The notes under the pieces: generated by a model
What the model saw: the letters and a program-made list of their open reading frames with translations, nothing else
Databases searched by the model: none
Told to the model about the DNA's origin: nothing
Position numbers and translations under genes: made by a program
Part shown: positions 37,101 through 50,244 of the stretch, piece by piece
Numbering within the stretch: the stretch's first letter is position 1
Layout: the number at the start of each line of letters is the position of its first letter
Assembly (NCBI RefSeq): GCF_901933205.1
Contig: NC_044571.1
Location: 58,899,994-58,963,993, forward strand
DNA from: Camarhynchus parvulus
Lineage: Eukaryota; Chordata; Aves; Passeriformes; Thraupidae
DNA length: 64,000 bases
Direction: 5' to 3'

Positions 37101-38399
37101 GGCTGTATTAGAAGTTAATAGTCCACTTTCACAGCTACACCGCAACTGAATGTAATCCTTCTCCTCTTGTGTGGCAGCCTTTTTGTGCATTAGATTGGAA
37201 TAGGCTGTTCCTGCCTGTGTCCAACAGCAGGCTGACTTCAATGACTTTGTAAACACAGCCCTCAACATCAGCGGTGCGCAGGCACGCCTGTGCGCGGGGG
37301 CAGCGCTTGGGGCGCGCGTTGGTGGTGGGGCGCTGCCAGGGTTTAATCGGGTCAGGTCTCTCTCCATTTCATCCCCAAACTGCTGCAATAGATCTGAGGT
37401 AGGCAGCAGGCCATTCACGACAGGAATATCTCCCAAATAGTTTTCATTGCACACCCCCAGAGGAGTCTCTGAAAGGACCTGTCGTTTTCACCTGAAACGG
37501 CCATAACACTGCCAGTCTATTTGCTCTGACTTTGTCTTTAATAAGGTCTTAAAAACTCCTGTCTTTGAGGCTCTACAGAAAAAGCAACCTTAGCAGAGAA
37601 CACAGATGTTTTTTTCAGGGGAAAATCCCCTTGAAACCCATGATTTGGTTAATTGTAGGAGCTTGGAGGAGTGGGGGATGGAAGAGATATACACATTTTT
37701 TAATATGATAGCATGTTTCCAATCAAGCTTTACAAGATCCTACACAGCATGGTTTGCAGCGGAGTGCTGAGTGTTGCTGCCTGAAAAGAAACATGTTTTT
37801 TGATCATTATTAATTCTTCCCTTTCTTTCTCTTTTCCCTTTCAGTGAATAACAAGATTTGTGCAGAGAGGAAGAGAAGACAGACTCTGCAAAATATATTC
37901 CCCCAAACACACCAGCTAGTTAAAGCATATGAATGTGTCGACAATAAAGTTCACACTAGACAGTTAATGAAGCTGGGAAAAAAAATGTGAATTGGAACGT
38001 AATGAAAAATTCATACTTTCAGTGCATGAAAAATAAGTGAATGCCCTTTAATTGTTCAGTTTACTTTCAGAGAGGACAGCTTGAATAAATTGAAAAATTA
38101 TGCCAGGTTGTTAAAAGGAATAATGCTCAGCCCTCTGTACTTTGTGCTAAATTCTTCAACCCTGCTTGACATGTGAATACGTGAGGATCACTGTAGTCCA
38201 TCTGGTAGCCCACAGACCCAGGGACCAAATGAGGAAAAACTGTGTAAGCATCAAACTGGACTCATCCTTCTCCACCCACTCATAGGCTGCAACAGAAAGT
38301 GAGGTGGCTTCTGGAGACCTGGGGAACAAGATACAGGATTCTGCCACCAGAGGGAGGAAAGCGTTATAGATGGATAATGAGTTGGTTGGCTCTTGCAAT
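34117..38399. other. Non-coding DNA with a small CpG cluster
   Basis: No recognisable coding sequence. The longest frame (37065-37454, minus, 129 codons) overlaps the CpG-rich patch, and its proline/alanine-rich middle is just the reading of that GC-rich DNA. An AGAT x3 run lies near 35801. No LINE or LTR was recognised before 38400. Confidence 0.5.
37271..37332. other. Isolated CpG-dense patch
   Basis: About ten CpG dinucleotides occur in 62 bp, including runs GTGCGCGGGGG and GGCGCGCG, while the surrounding kilobases have almost none. It is too short for a standard CpG island. It could be a hypomethylated regulatory site, a remnant of a GC-rich insertion, or the edge of an unannotated first exon. 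The GCGCGCG run alternates purine and pyrimidine and could adopt Z-form DNA. No splice-flanked exon could be recognised around it. Confidence 0.6.
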
Positions 38400-38405
38400 T
38401 AAAAG

Positions 38406-38898
38406 ATAACTGTTGTGTGAATATTAAGAAAAGCTTTATTGATGTATAGTTATGTGATTGTGGTTTAGATGTCCTCTGTTCCCCCCTCTAATTCCCCTTT
38501 TCCCTCCCTGTATTGTGACCACCAGACAGCCAGGGTTGTCTAGGACAGAAGGCGTGCACGTGTCCCTTGCATGGGGCAGTTGGGAACGGAAAATCTTGGG
38601 GCTTAGGGGGTGTGGCATGGCAACCCCTGACCTCCAATCCAGTTACAAGAAAGCAGTTTTCACCAACAAATGGCAAAGAAGAGCTGACTGACAGACTTTG
38701 TGAGGGGCCAGGGTTAGCTGATGCAACCCCCCAGAGGTATAGAAGACTGAACGTCCATCTTGAAGATGAACTGGCCATGTGGTATTCATGAGGGGCAGTT
38801 CCCAGCACTGCAGCTTTTTTCTTGTATAGTCCTTTGTTGTATTTTTGTTAAGGTTTAATAAACCTCTTTAAATTTTCAAAATGAGCAGTTGTCTCTCA
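38406..38898 (+). mobile_element. Probable solo LTR of an endogenous retrovirus
   Basis: A 493-bp segment bounded by the 6-bp direct repeat TAAAAG (38400-38405 and 38899-38904). It ends CTCTCA. The left edge reads ATAACTGTTGTGTG, so either the terminal TG has mutated or the true start is the TG at 38411 with a less clear duplication. A TATA-like TATAGAA (38738-38744) and an AATAAA (38857-38862), followed by about 36 bp of AT-rich sequence to the end, give a plus-strand U3-R-U5 layout. The 3' part, with a TTCTTGTATAGTCCTTTG block and a TTTAATAAACCTC block, looks like avian ERVL-type LTR ends as I remember them. No internal viral genes are present. Confidence 0.65.
38857..38862 (+). promoter_or_regulatory. 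LTR polyadenylation signal
   Basis: AATAAA in TTTAATAAACC near the 3' end of the probable LTR, 113 bp downstream of the TATA-like element. Confidence 0.6.
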
Positions 38899-38904
38899 TA
38901 AAAG

Positions 38905-41900
38905 GAAAGTTGTCACTGCCACTGGAGGGACAAGGAGGAAAGGTTGTAACTGAGGAGAGGTCTCTTGGTCCATTTTCCATTAGCATAGCACCTCTATTCC
39001 TGTTGTCCCTGCTCTTTGGTCAAAAGCATAAATCTCTCTCAGAATGCTTTTCCAAGCAGGCTGGAGAAAGAGCTATGGAATTATGGAGGAGCCAAGGCCA
39101 GCTGAAAGCCTGCAGTCTGAGAAAGGCTGGAGCTGTACTGCTTAGCAGGACCCTGGTTAACACAGGGGGTGAGGTGGGGGGAAAGGAAGGGATAGGAGGA
39201 AGGTGGGAAGGTTTGATGAGATTCTGAGACTAAATGGGAAACTGGGAGTAGCAGCTTAAGGGGTCTGTCCTTACTGTCTTTGTGTTCAGGTGCCTCCCAA
39301 ATGGCTCCTTGCACTTCTGAGCAGATTTCAACACCCATGCTACTGTCCCTGTCTTACATCAGTATCCTTAAAGACTGTTTGCTTGTTAAATGTTTACTTC
39401 TGTGGATCTGCACACGCTTCAGAAAGCATTTATGTTGTCTTTCATCAATAAAGCACTTGAAAAATGCTTGATTAAGCCCCAAAATAGCATCACTTATGCT
39501 GAAAAGAGAAAATTTACAAGTGTAAATTAATTACATTTAAAAGCAGAAAAGAACAAAGGAGAAAAAAGAAAGAAAAGGGATGTAGGAGAAATTACCTTTA
39601 AAAGCTCACAAATGAAACCCACATCAGGATCAGGACCTGCAGTTCCTTCCTCTACTGCTGTGTTCAGCACCCCAAGCATACCTTCACAACACAAGACACT
39701 TCAGTGTTATTCAATGTTTGCATTACATCAGTTGAGTTTCTCACTGTGGGAACTGTCAATTCACAATGTTTTAAAGAAATGTGAAGGGGCACTATGAGTT
39801 CAAGTACAATCCCCTTGAACGAGAAATCTCTACTGATGTTAAGGTTAAAGATTTTGTCTGATATCCTCAAAACCAATGATGGAGTGGATGAAATGAATTT
39901 ACCTTGGTTTTGTTCTCCGAGTACAATAATTTGTTGCAAGAGGGCTTTATGGGCTTTGCACTGTGAACAGTGCAACAAAGCAACTCTTAATCAGCCTGCA
40001 GTGACATAAACGGGCAAGAAAGTCATCCATTCCGGCATTCTTGGGCATTTTTTAAATGACAGTCTAAAATGCCAAGTGAATTGTTTCAATTTCACAGCCA
40101 TTAGCAGAAGGAAAGACCAAGTAGGTCAAGATTGTCACGTTAGAACTACTTAAATAAATAGTAGTAATAGTCTGACACCTGAACCAAAGGAGGATTTCTC
40201 CCTTTAGCACATCTACTAGTTCTTTGTTGAGTCTGGTCTGAATGTGTTATAATTAAAACAGTGCACCCTGAAGTCGCAGAAGTTACAGCAAGGGAAATTT
40301 GCCCATTATTTTCCAAGCAGATAATCATCAGTAATCATTAGTCAACCTATTCAGGCAGCAGGCAATATAGATGGATTACTTGTAGATCATGTACATACAT
40401 CTGATCTTTTTATTTCTACAGAAGTGACAAAGAAACCAAATTCTGTGAACTGCTAGAATCGAATTTCATTTGTGTACATGACAGCAAACAGAGCTTTGTA
40501 AAAGCTGATATGTTGTCATGGGGGGACTTACTTCTAGAAAAATCTTAATTTTTTGATGAAAAACACATAACAGTGCCTCCTTAATTTCACTCAAGTTTCC
40601 ACAGGAACTAAAACTACACAGGCTCATCAAGAGAATATGTAAGATACACTGAGCTAGCAATAAAAAGAAAAATGTGACTCTACATATAGGCTTTTTCACA
40701 CACTTTTATATCTTTCAACTGTCATCATTAACTGCAATTCTAGAAATGTCTTGTTGTTCTGTTGCCTTTGAAAAATAGATACAGTGATTACAATAGGTTT
40801 TACTCAGATATACTGAAAAAAAATCCCTGACAGGTATATGCTTCTTTTAGTATGTTTCAACACATGTTCATCATTATAATGATTGAATTTGAAAATATAC
40901 ACATTCCTAGGGGGAAAAAAAAAGTAAAATCTGTAAATTGTTTTCCTGTGGCAATTAGAATGAAAGTCAAAGCTGGAAGACTAGTGGCAACAGAGCTTTA
41001 CATATTTGTAGAAAAGATGAACTCTTCTGTCTGTTTACTGTTTATCAGAAAAGGAAAGCGAGAGAGATACAGCACTGCAGCCTAAGAAAGCTGATAATGA
41101 GTTTTGCTTCGTGATATCTGGTGGTTCTTGTACAAATAACAACAGCAACAACAAAACCAAGGCAGGACATCCTGGCAACAGCAACCTGTACAGTAGAAAT
41201 AGGATGATATTGTTGGTACTAAAGGATAGCTATCCTTTGCAAACTGACTGATGTAACTGTGTCAAAGGAAAGCCAACTTTGTACTGATTTCCTTGTCATA
41301 TAAAAGGCAATGACTCAGTGACTGTCACTTAATGTGCATCTGTTTTGAATGAATAGTCACATTCATCCACTTCATAATAAGGTTCCCGTTGTGAATAATA
41401 TAATAAGCATGTGCAAGATAAAACCCATCAGAAGTGAACGTGTCAGTCAGAGTGATAAATATTCTGATTTGTTGATTCCTCCTCACCTCCATCCAAAACA
41501 AGACAAAGCAAATACAGTAAAATGAAAATGTTCCCTCACAAATTAACAAATTTTGATATCACAATAAAATGTACAGGAAGTGTTTTTGGCTGAAAAATAA
41601 AAATCTTTTTCTGTATTACAAATACAATCTGGCATCAGTGTTAATTGGCTAAACTTTTTAGTAGGATGTCATAAGAAGTCATGACAAGTACAAGGTGCTC
41701 GTCAAAGCCAGAATGGCATGAACCTATTCATTGGCAGGGAATTCCACCTGAAATATGCACTGGAGCAATTTTATTTTCTTTTAGTTGAAATCTCTTTTTT
41801 TATGCAGTCTGTAACTAACATTTGTAGCACTGGGTTGATGTATGCTGCATGTGAACATTCCAGAAGAGAGATTAGTGACCTGTAAATTGAATAGATGGGA

Positions 41901-43577
41901 TTCAGTTGCATAAACATAGTCAGCCAACGCCCTCTGAAACATCCTAACATCATCTAGCACATATTCAGGGCTGGCAGGAAAGACTGGCAGATCAATGCTC
42001 TCCTGAACTTGTAACTGCTGCTCTGGAAGGGCGCATGTCCCTCATCGGGCCTGCACCATATCTACTAGCCCAGGTTCAGATAAAGAATTTCAAATATAAG
42101 TAGATGTCTGTTTTTAGGCAGCTGACTCCACCCTTGCTGATTAAAATTGTCCCCTAACTGTAAACTCTCAGAAAGCTGCTAAGTCCTAAGCCAATGAATT
42201 TCTTTCAGATTTTTCTCATCTGAGCTCTTTGGATACCAAATGTAAGACATATTATGGTGGTGTTATGGGGCTAATGCTTCTGACCAGCTGAAGTTCTAAA
42301 GTAGTTTTGCTATTTACAAGCTTTCTTTGTAAAATAACTCTGACAAGAGGTACAGCTCACTGAGATTATATAATGTCACCTATCCCTTACTCAATGCTAT
42401 CCATAAGTGACAGGCATGAATGTGTTTATCCACATGAACTTCACGAATCCATTTTCTTCCTGTTCTAATAGTTGTCACAATACAGGCCTAAATGCACAAG
42501 TATTATGCTCCCCTGTGTTACTTTCCTTCTTCATTCCAAGGATTACATGGCGAAGTCACCATGAGAAATCATCCATTGTATTTAAGAAGATTGAATAGCA
42601 GCAAGCACGTGACTCTTCATCACTGGATGGTAGCAAAAGCCAAGTGCTTTTTCAAGGGCTGACACAGTTTCTTTTGTTCCCCACAGCAATTTGGGGGGAT
42701 TATACTTGCTCCCATCCTTTGCAGAAGTAATTACCTTCAAGCACTACTGCTTGTATGTTGTACTTCCCACCTGCTGCCCCACTGCTTCACCTGTAAAAGC
42801 CTTAATTTGATTCTTTAAGCATTTATATACCGCTTTACATCTTCAAAGCAGTGTACATGTGTTAATTAAATTACATGCCTAGGAGATAACAAAGTACAAG
42901 ATACAAAGGCATTTTAAGCACACAGACAGACTATCAAGTTCTAGCACAACAGGAATAAATTAATAATGACCTTTTATAATGACTGAATTGCATAGCTTTG
43001 TTTTTCTTGCAAACAGTAAGTCAAATAAAACTATTAGGAATGGAAACATAACAGCTTTGATGTCAAAAGTCTGATGGACCTGCAGACCTTGAAACCAAGC
43101 TATATGCCACTGGGAAAAAAAAAGGAGCTGGGTGCGGGGGGAGGATCCTAAAATCCCAAATGAATAATTATTTAATTCATGTGCTTGGTTCCACAGGAAA
43201 GACTTCTTTATGGAAAAGAGCTATTTGTCACAGATGGCTGTATTTATTCCACATGAAAATACAGATGGAAAGAACAGTATTTTCACATTTGCAGATGTCT
43301 TTCTATAGAGCCTTGGGGTAATTTTTGACCAGGTAGTAGTTTCACAAAGAAATTTAAAAAAATATATAATCATATCATGGCAACTGGCATGTTTCCTGTC
43401 CAAGTACAAGTCCTCCAGCCTTTACCTAGCTGGTATGTAGACAGGGATTTACACACAGTCTTCAGGCTTTTGAACCATCCACGATTTCACACACAAAGCT
43501 CCTTTGACACATGCAGTTCTGCTTTTAAACAAGCCCAGTATGGCTTGGCCTCAACCGCACTGAAGAGTTTTCTTTCT
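38905..43577. other. Non-coding DNA, nothing recognised
   Basis: Frames reach 112 codons (38889-39227) without any recognisable domain. A purine-rich tract lies at 39545-39592 and an A/C-rich run at 41135-41160. No element boundaries were seen. Confidence 0.5.
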
Positions 43578-43745
43578 ATCAGTGATGAGGAGAGACAGGG
43601 AAGACTTTGAGGTGGTCAAAGAATATGAATTTATTGCAGAGTACAACAGGTATATACTTATTCTAAGAAGGCTAGTAATGTTTTACTACAATGATTGGGT
43701 TAAAGATCACATAAACAAACTTACACATTTTAAACATCCCTTGCT
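43578..43745 (-). mobile_element. Possible LTR fragment, minus strand
   Basis: Read on the minus strand, a TATA-like AAGTATATACC (about 43660-43650) is followed within 20 bp by AATAAA (43635-43630). The segment then ends in CTCTCCTCATCA, a CA terminus, at about 43576. This order matches the R-U5 end of some avian ERVL-type LTRs I remember. I could not find a target-site duplication or the other end, so it may be a truncated LTR or a chance arrangement. Confidence 0.35.
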
Positions 43746-46009
43746 TGCAGAAGTCTTGAAGTAATTTTCTTTTTCTGGTAAGTCAGTCTGGTTGAATCTT
43801 CTTTTAATCTTTATTTAATCCTCAAAGTTCTGTTTGCTTTTGCCAAGGCATCCTGTTATCAAATCTCTTATGCTAAACCAGATGCAAAGTCCATCCTCTG
43901 TCTTGTGTTCCAGTATCCCAATACTGCCTGCCTGCCTTCCCAGCTTTATAAGGATCCACCAATTCTACCAGGAGCGCTCCTTCAAACATTGGAGATTTTT
44001 ATTCAATTTCTGCCACCATCTGAGAAAGTTTGACTCTATTCCAAAATTTTATTAGGATGGTCATACTGTCCTTTTGGAACATAGAAATGAAATGGCATCT
44101 CTTTCATTTCCTGCACTGCAGTGGTAAAGGCCTGAGTTGCTTTTGGTCCTTCAAAGATATGCTGTCAAACTCACAAGCAGGATAAAGACCTGGCCATCCT
44201 CCACAGTAAGAAAGAGGTCTGAGAAGGTCAGAGAAGCTTGGTAAATGCAAGTAAGGTTTAAAACTGTTTGGTTGAGTTGTTTTGTTTTGTTTTTCTTCCT
44301 GGGTGAAGCTAATGAACTATGAAGCAATAACTATGTGAGTTTTCTAGTAATGAGCTGTCTGAGTTTTCTAGTAACAAGTCATGCTGTCTTCAGTGCAACC
44401 CATGCTTAATTGATCATTCTTCTTCATTGTCTAAGGGATCTAATGTTGATGTTGCAAATTCTACAGAGTGGATGAATAAGTACAGGTTAGTTAAGTCAAC
44501 ATTCAACATTCAGCCATTTTAGTAGCAAGGCAACAGCTCCATTAGAGATTTCTTACAAAATAATTTTACATTTCCTCTCTCTGATCTCTGCAAATAGGAC
44601 CTTTGGTAGCTAAGACCAAACTTAGCTATCTGGTTTTGCTGAGGCTGACTATATAATTCATACATTGCCACATACAAACACCCAGACTAGGTCATTAAAA
44701 TCTTTCCAACACACCACACTATTCACTATATAGAATTCCTTCATTCATATCAGAAAATTAGTTTTGACTCATGGGAGAACAGTCTGTTGTTAGTCTTTTT
44801 AAATTGATTTCATTCTCCTCACAAAAATGGAAAATGAGGAACTGAGAGATTATTTGCAGTGATGTCCATATTCATTTCAGTTTGCAAAACTAATGTGTGT
44901 CTCTGTGTGTCATGCATGAGAGAAAGAAAAAAGGGAAGAAAGAGGCATTTCTAATTCTTGCTTTAATGGTCTCCTTCTCATTTAGAAACATGTATTAGTT
45001 GTGTGAAGTCAAACGTACATAAAGCAAAAATAAATGCTTACAGGTTACCAGTGATTTCTTAGCATCTTTTCCAGATTTTGAGTAGGAAGTCTAATCTCTT
45101 TAAGATGAACTAACTCTAACATTTCTCTTACCTTAAAAAGGAGTAGGGGCAGGAGATAAAAGGAAAAAAAAAAAAAGGACAATGTTATGGGCTGTGCTAT
45201 GTCATTCTTTCCTTGTACTGATCAATATGTGAAGCCTATTGTAGTGCTCTTACAACTTTGCCTTTGAAACACAGATCAAGCTGGGTCAATGAGACAATCT
45301 TTTTGAATTAAAACTTCTTTTTTCTGCAGTCTGCAGACAACTTGTGAGCCAAGTCTTCTGCTGGATAACTACAACAGCACCTGCTTCCAAATGAGGCTTG
45401 CTCATAATCAGTTCTTTGTATCTTTTTTGGGGGTTTTTTATATGTGTGTGTGTGCTACTCAACTTCCATCAATGACTTAACAAGCACAGATTTTAAAGGC
45501 TTTGATCCTAAGAGCTCTTACCTATGCAAGTTGTACTCAGTCACTCCACAAATCTCACTGAAGCACTGGGTAAGAAAAATTAAATAGCATTTTGTGTAGA
45601 AATGTCTGAAAGAGAAGAGAATGTAGCATACCACAATCAGAATATCTTTCTTTCACTGCATTTTAGGAAAAGAATATAGCATAATAATATTTAAAATCTG
45701 TAATTCAGTAATATTTCATGGGCAAACACTTCATATTCAGTATCAGAGCCAGGGGTTTAGAGGAAAACCTTTTGCATAATCCCAGAAGATATGGGGTTAA
45801 TGTGTATGTCCCAAACACATATAGCTGGCTGTCTGTGGAGCCAGGCAAGGGGTGTTGGTAGCAACAGATAGGAATTTTGGGTAATAACCAAAGATTATTT
45901 GTAATAACAGGCAATGGGAAGGAACAATATATGACTGGAGAAGGAAGCCATGAAGAAATGGGGCATCACTTTTTCAGAACAAACATCTTTGTTCTAGTTC
46001 CTGGAGGTA
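43746..46009. other. Non-coding DNA, nothing recognised
   Basis: No coding or mobile-element signal. An imperfect tandem duplication lies at 44336-44374 (TGAGTTTTCTAGTAA repeated at a 24-bp period). A short (GT)n lies near 45443-45451. Confidence 0.5.
44336..44374 (+). repeat. 15-bp direct repeat, 24-bp period
   Basis: TGAGTTTTCTAGTAA occurs at 44336-44350 and again at 44360-44374, with CTGTCT-type sequence after both. It looks like a small local tandem duplication. Confidence 0.8.
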
Positions 46010-46423
46010 AACACAGCACAGCACAAGTGCAGGAACATGGCCAGGAAGTGGTCATGGACTGTAAGGAGGTACCAAAACCACCCAAGACCCCTGGAGTTCT
46101 CCAACCCATTTCCAGAAAGATCTGAAAGAACAGATACTGCATGAGAAGTAATTTGCATAGATTGTTAGAAACGTGTCTTCAGAGTGGGGAACCCTATTTA
46201 TAAAAAGGTACCCTCACCAGGCCCAGGTGGTACCCCAGGACCCTGGACATCCCATCAGCTGGATGAATGCTGAAAGGACTGGTGATCTCTTTTTCTCTTA
46301 TTCTTTCTGTTCTTCTTCCTTAGATCAGGGACTAACATCAATTTCCATGGCAAGTACGTAATTTACTAATAAAACTTTGTGGTTTTTTGCAGACCCTCTG
46401 AATTTTGTTATTTCTTTCAACCA
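46010..46423 (+). mobile_element. Possible LTR-like promoter/poly(A) unit
   Basis: A strong TATA element (TATTTATAAAAA, 46195-46206) is followed by a GC-richer stretch and AATAAA (46368-46373), then a T-rich run and TTTCTTTCAACCA. This resembles the U3-R-U5 order of an LTR with a CA end near 46419 or 46423. I found no matching TG start or target duplication, so the left edge given is approximate. A processed transcript end or chance are alternatives. Confidence 0.35.
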
Positions 46424-49400
46424 TGAGTATTTGTTAATGTTGAGTGCTTCCTTCCCTTTAAGGGTGGGACATCACACCTTTGCTTTGGGGAGGGATTTAT
46501 TCTGTAGTAAAGTCTCTGGAAAAAGTCACGAATTCTGGTATTGCCCTTAATCCAACTGGTCTGCACTTGCACTCTATATCCAGTATAATCAGGAAGGCAG
46601 TGCAGGTTTCACAGCTCACTTGTGATGTGCCTACAAGACACCCAAAGACCAGCTTGACACCAGTGACAACTCTCTTCTTCCAGCAGTGACACTGGCTGTA
46701 GCACACCAGAGAGGGGTGAAGCTTTTTACTGTCAGTCTCTGAGGGTAGAAGTGAGCCAGGTACAATCTCATTCACGGAAATAGATTTACAGTTTGGCCAA
46801 ATGACAACATGGGGAATAATAGTAACCAAATTATTACAAGAGATCCATTGGAAAAAAAATTTATATTTATAATTCCCCCCTATTTTGTATTAAGCTACTT
46901 CAGTCCTTTGCCTCCCCTAAAAATCTACACAACCAAAAGTGTATACAAGCAGCTGACTCTTGGGAATGGATCTGTTTGTGGGGTTCAAAGATCCATCATT
47001 CAATAACACCTTAAAACAGACTGATACTGATAAATCATGTCTGGATAGACATCCCTAGAAATGCTGCTGTCAGGGATGTTGTGCTGACACTGATTATGAA
47101 TTTTCATCTCATATCTACTGAAAATATTTACCAGAGGATAAGAAACAGTTCTACTGCAATGAATACAAAAGCCCCTTGAAAACATGATGAAGTAAGTGTA
47201 ATAAAATGAATTATAAAAATATAATTTCAAAATTAAATTGGTTTTCTGTTTACTAGTATAGCTTAAGATGTGGGGACATTTATTTTTTTAATGTATTCTA
47301 CAATACCAACACTCTCTTGAAGAAATTCAAAGAACAATTTTTCTTTTTTTCAGTTATAAAAAGCAATACTCCAAAGGCAAGAGTTTAAAACTCTTTTTCA
47401 GAAGTAAGCCTTATCTAAGCCCTATAAAGACTAGATGACCTAAGCAAAGATCCAAGCTTTGCTGGGTAGAATTAAATTATTTGGGGGATAGGTAGATGGA
47501 GTTCTGGCTCCCACTCCAAGAGATGTCTACATCTCCATTCAAATACCTGCTTAATGTAAAATGTTCAAATTCAAACTTTTGCTATGTGAAAAAATGCTCT
47601 GAGAACATCAATAGTCAGACACCTTTCTTTAATTTTCAGATGGCACCTTGAGTAAGTGGAGAAAAGTGTAAGCAAACCATAATTAGGAAAGACTGAGCTG
47701 GCAGAGTCCTAAATTTATGTGAGAATTTAATTTTTCTGCTAGGTTAAAACTTGTGACTGTTAATGTGGGACCAACATAAGGTTCACAAGTTTTCTCAAAT
47801 ATGTCTTAAATTAATCAATTTCAGCCCACAACTGCTGTCAATAACAGTGGGTTTTCATGCTGTTAGAAAGTAATTAAAAGCTTTAAACCAACACTTCTGT
47901 TCTACAAGCAAATTATTATTTCAGGTATTTCATGATTTCATGAGGACATTTCAACATCCTCATGCTAAAGAATATCAAACCCAAAAAATATAACTTCTGT
48001 TTTAAATAGAAACTCTGTATGTGTACCCTCAGTTCCAGTTGCGCAATGGAGTTTCCAGTTTAGCGCGTGACATCTCCAAACACAGGGATATAACAATGGC
48101 CACAAAACACAATGGTCTTTCAAAAACCTCTAATAGCACCCATAGAGTCACTACTGTATCTAGAATTTGTACGCATCCCAAAATTTACATCACATTCCTG
48201 CTCTGTGAAAATTTTCTGAAATTGAAATGGCATTATTTCTTGATTGAAGTGACATGAAAAAAGCTCAAGACTCTGTTATAGCTAAAATGGGCTGCCATTC
48301 CTCTTGAAATGCCTGTTGTAACCAAAAAGGCAATAAGGAGAGAGCCAAGGTAATGTAGGAATTACCAGAGCTCCAGGGCTACAGGGAGTGCAGCAAAGCA
48401 CCCAGAAATATCTGAAGTGACAATAGGTGTCTGTGTTTAGGCATTCCAATAGAGCCTAGCTACCACAGAAAATACATGCTGCTTAAAAAATTCTAATTTT
48501 TTTTTCTTTCTTCTTTCAAAGATGCAGCACTCCAACTTTGAAGTAAATTAATTTGGATTGAATTCCGTATTGCTACCAAGAGCAAGCATGGCTCCCATCA
48601 TATTCTCCCTTCTCTGTGTGACTTGGTGCTGCTGTCTCTGCCTTGTTTCTCTTCTGGATGCCAGGTTATTAATTTAGCGGCCTTGCTACACAAAAGAACA
48701 CAACAAAAGCAGTGTAAGGCACAACAGAACCCAAAATTTAATGCAGTGATGGTAATTGTAATGTGTCCTTTCTAATATGTATGGCTTCCTCTTGTTCTCC
48801 CTTTCTTTATTCTTCTCATAATTGTGCTCATTAACGTCATAGTATAACAATGTCAATTCTTCTAAAAATTCAGGCAAAAGAAACCTCATTCACACATGTG
48901 TTTGTAAACAAGATGTGGAAATCCCCCAAGATTTTAGACAGTTTGGCAATATCTATATATATAGAGATGTGTGTAAACGTGTATGTACTGCTGGACAGCA
49001 GAATTACTATTGTGCAGTTTCCCTGTTGTGTGTTTTATCCACTAGCATTACAAAAATTGATGAGCTGAAGAAACAAAGGCAGATTAACCAGCAATACTGG
49101 CAAAAGCATTGTCTACAAGGATTCAAAGTGAAGTGAGGAAAAACGCTGTAACTACGAGTAACACAGTCCTCGGAGACTCCAGCAATGTTAAAAATCAAGT
49201 GATTACCATTTAACTCCTTTCAATCAACTTTGATGTAATAACGTAGCATGAGGAGCTCGGAAAAACAGAAGTTAAGAAAAGCAGGGAATTATGTGAATAA
49301 TAACCCCTTTGTTTTAAAAGTGCTTTTTATGACTGAAAGATGATTGGCAGCCTCAAATGAAGTCCTCTGTGTAGAAGCAGAGAAAGCTCACCCGGGCCAG

Positions 49401-50244
49401 CAGTGAAACAAATATTCTCCCTGTGACACCAGTGGCTTAGATTGGATTGCAGGGTTATCTGTAGGCATGCTGGATGCACAGGTTTTCCAGGGGGAAGCTC
49501 TATGGCAGGTGAAAGTAGGCAAATACTAATAGATGATGGTGGTAGAGATATTAGTTTACTTAAGATTTAAATGAGATGAGTTTAAAAATAAATCTAATTT
49601 GTTTAATTAAAATGTAATTTATTTATAGTAATATGATCTTGTTTATAATAAAAATTTTCACTATCATAATGACTATTACTTACCTTTATAATAATATTTA
49701 TTCACCATTGATCAATCTAAACTAAATGGGATGTGGAACATGAATGCCTAAAAGGGCAGAAAGTCCTAGGAAATCCTCAGCTTGTCCCAATCTAAAAATC
49801 ATCTTTATCTGCAAGCCAAATAAAGCAATGTGTCATTGGATCAGTGCATGCTAAGGCAGCAGAAGAGGCTTAGTTTGGCCCATAGTAAGAAGCATTACAG
49901 ACTCACAGAGGAAAAGCTGGCATGTCACAGACTGTTTCCCTCTTGTCCATGGGAGTTTTGCAATTCCTTAGTATAAATACCAGCCTGCATTTTGAAATCG
50001 TTGTTGTAGGAATGTTTGGGGATATTTTGATTTGCATGAAGAGACTGGAGGAGCTGGATAATGCAAATACCAATGACCTTAATTTTATGTGGCTTGATGA
50101 ATTGCACAGAACTCTTCCAAATCCAGGTCAAAGGATGCATATTTCAGATGTAGCACTGCCCTGGCAGACACCTTGCAAATGCCAGCAGAAACAAACTGGA
50201 GGACCCCTCTACAAAATCACAGCTGGGGCATTTTCTCAGCTTCA
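46424..50244. other. Non-coding DNA, nothing recognised
   Basis: Frames reach 114 codons (49922-50266); that one runs into the CR1 tail and has no recognisable domain. A very AT-rich stretch lies at about 49555-49720. No other structure was identified. Confidence 0.5.
49555..49720. other. Very AT-rich stretch
   Basis: About 165 bp composed mainly of TTAAAA, ATTTAT and AATAAT-like words, much richer in A+T than its neighbours. It could act as a DNA-unwinding or matrix-attachment sequence, but the sequence alone cannot show this. Confidence 0.45.

Noticed and set aside
37065..37454. 129-codon minus-strand frame over the CpG patch
   Set aside because: Its proline/alanine-rich middle follows from the GC-rich bases; the flanks look like ordinary non-coding DNA.
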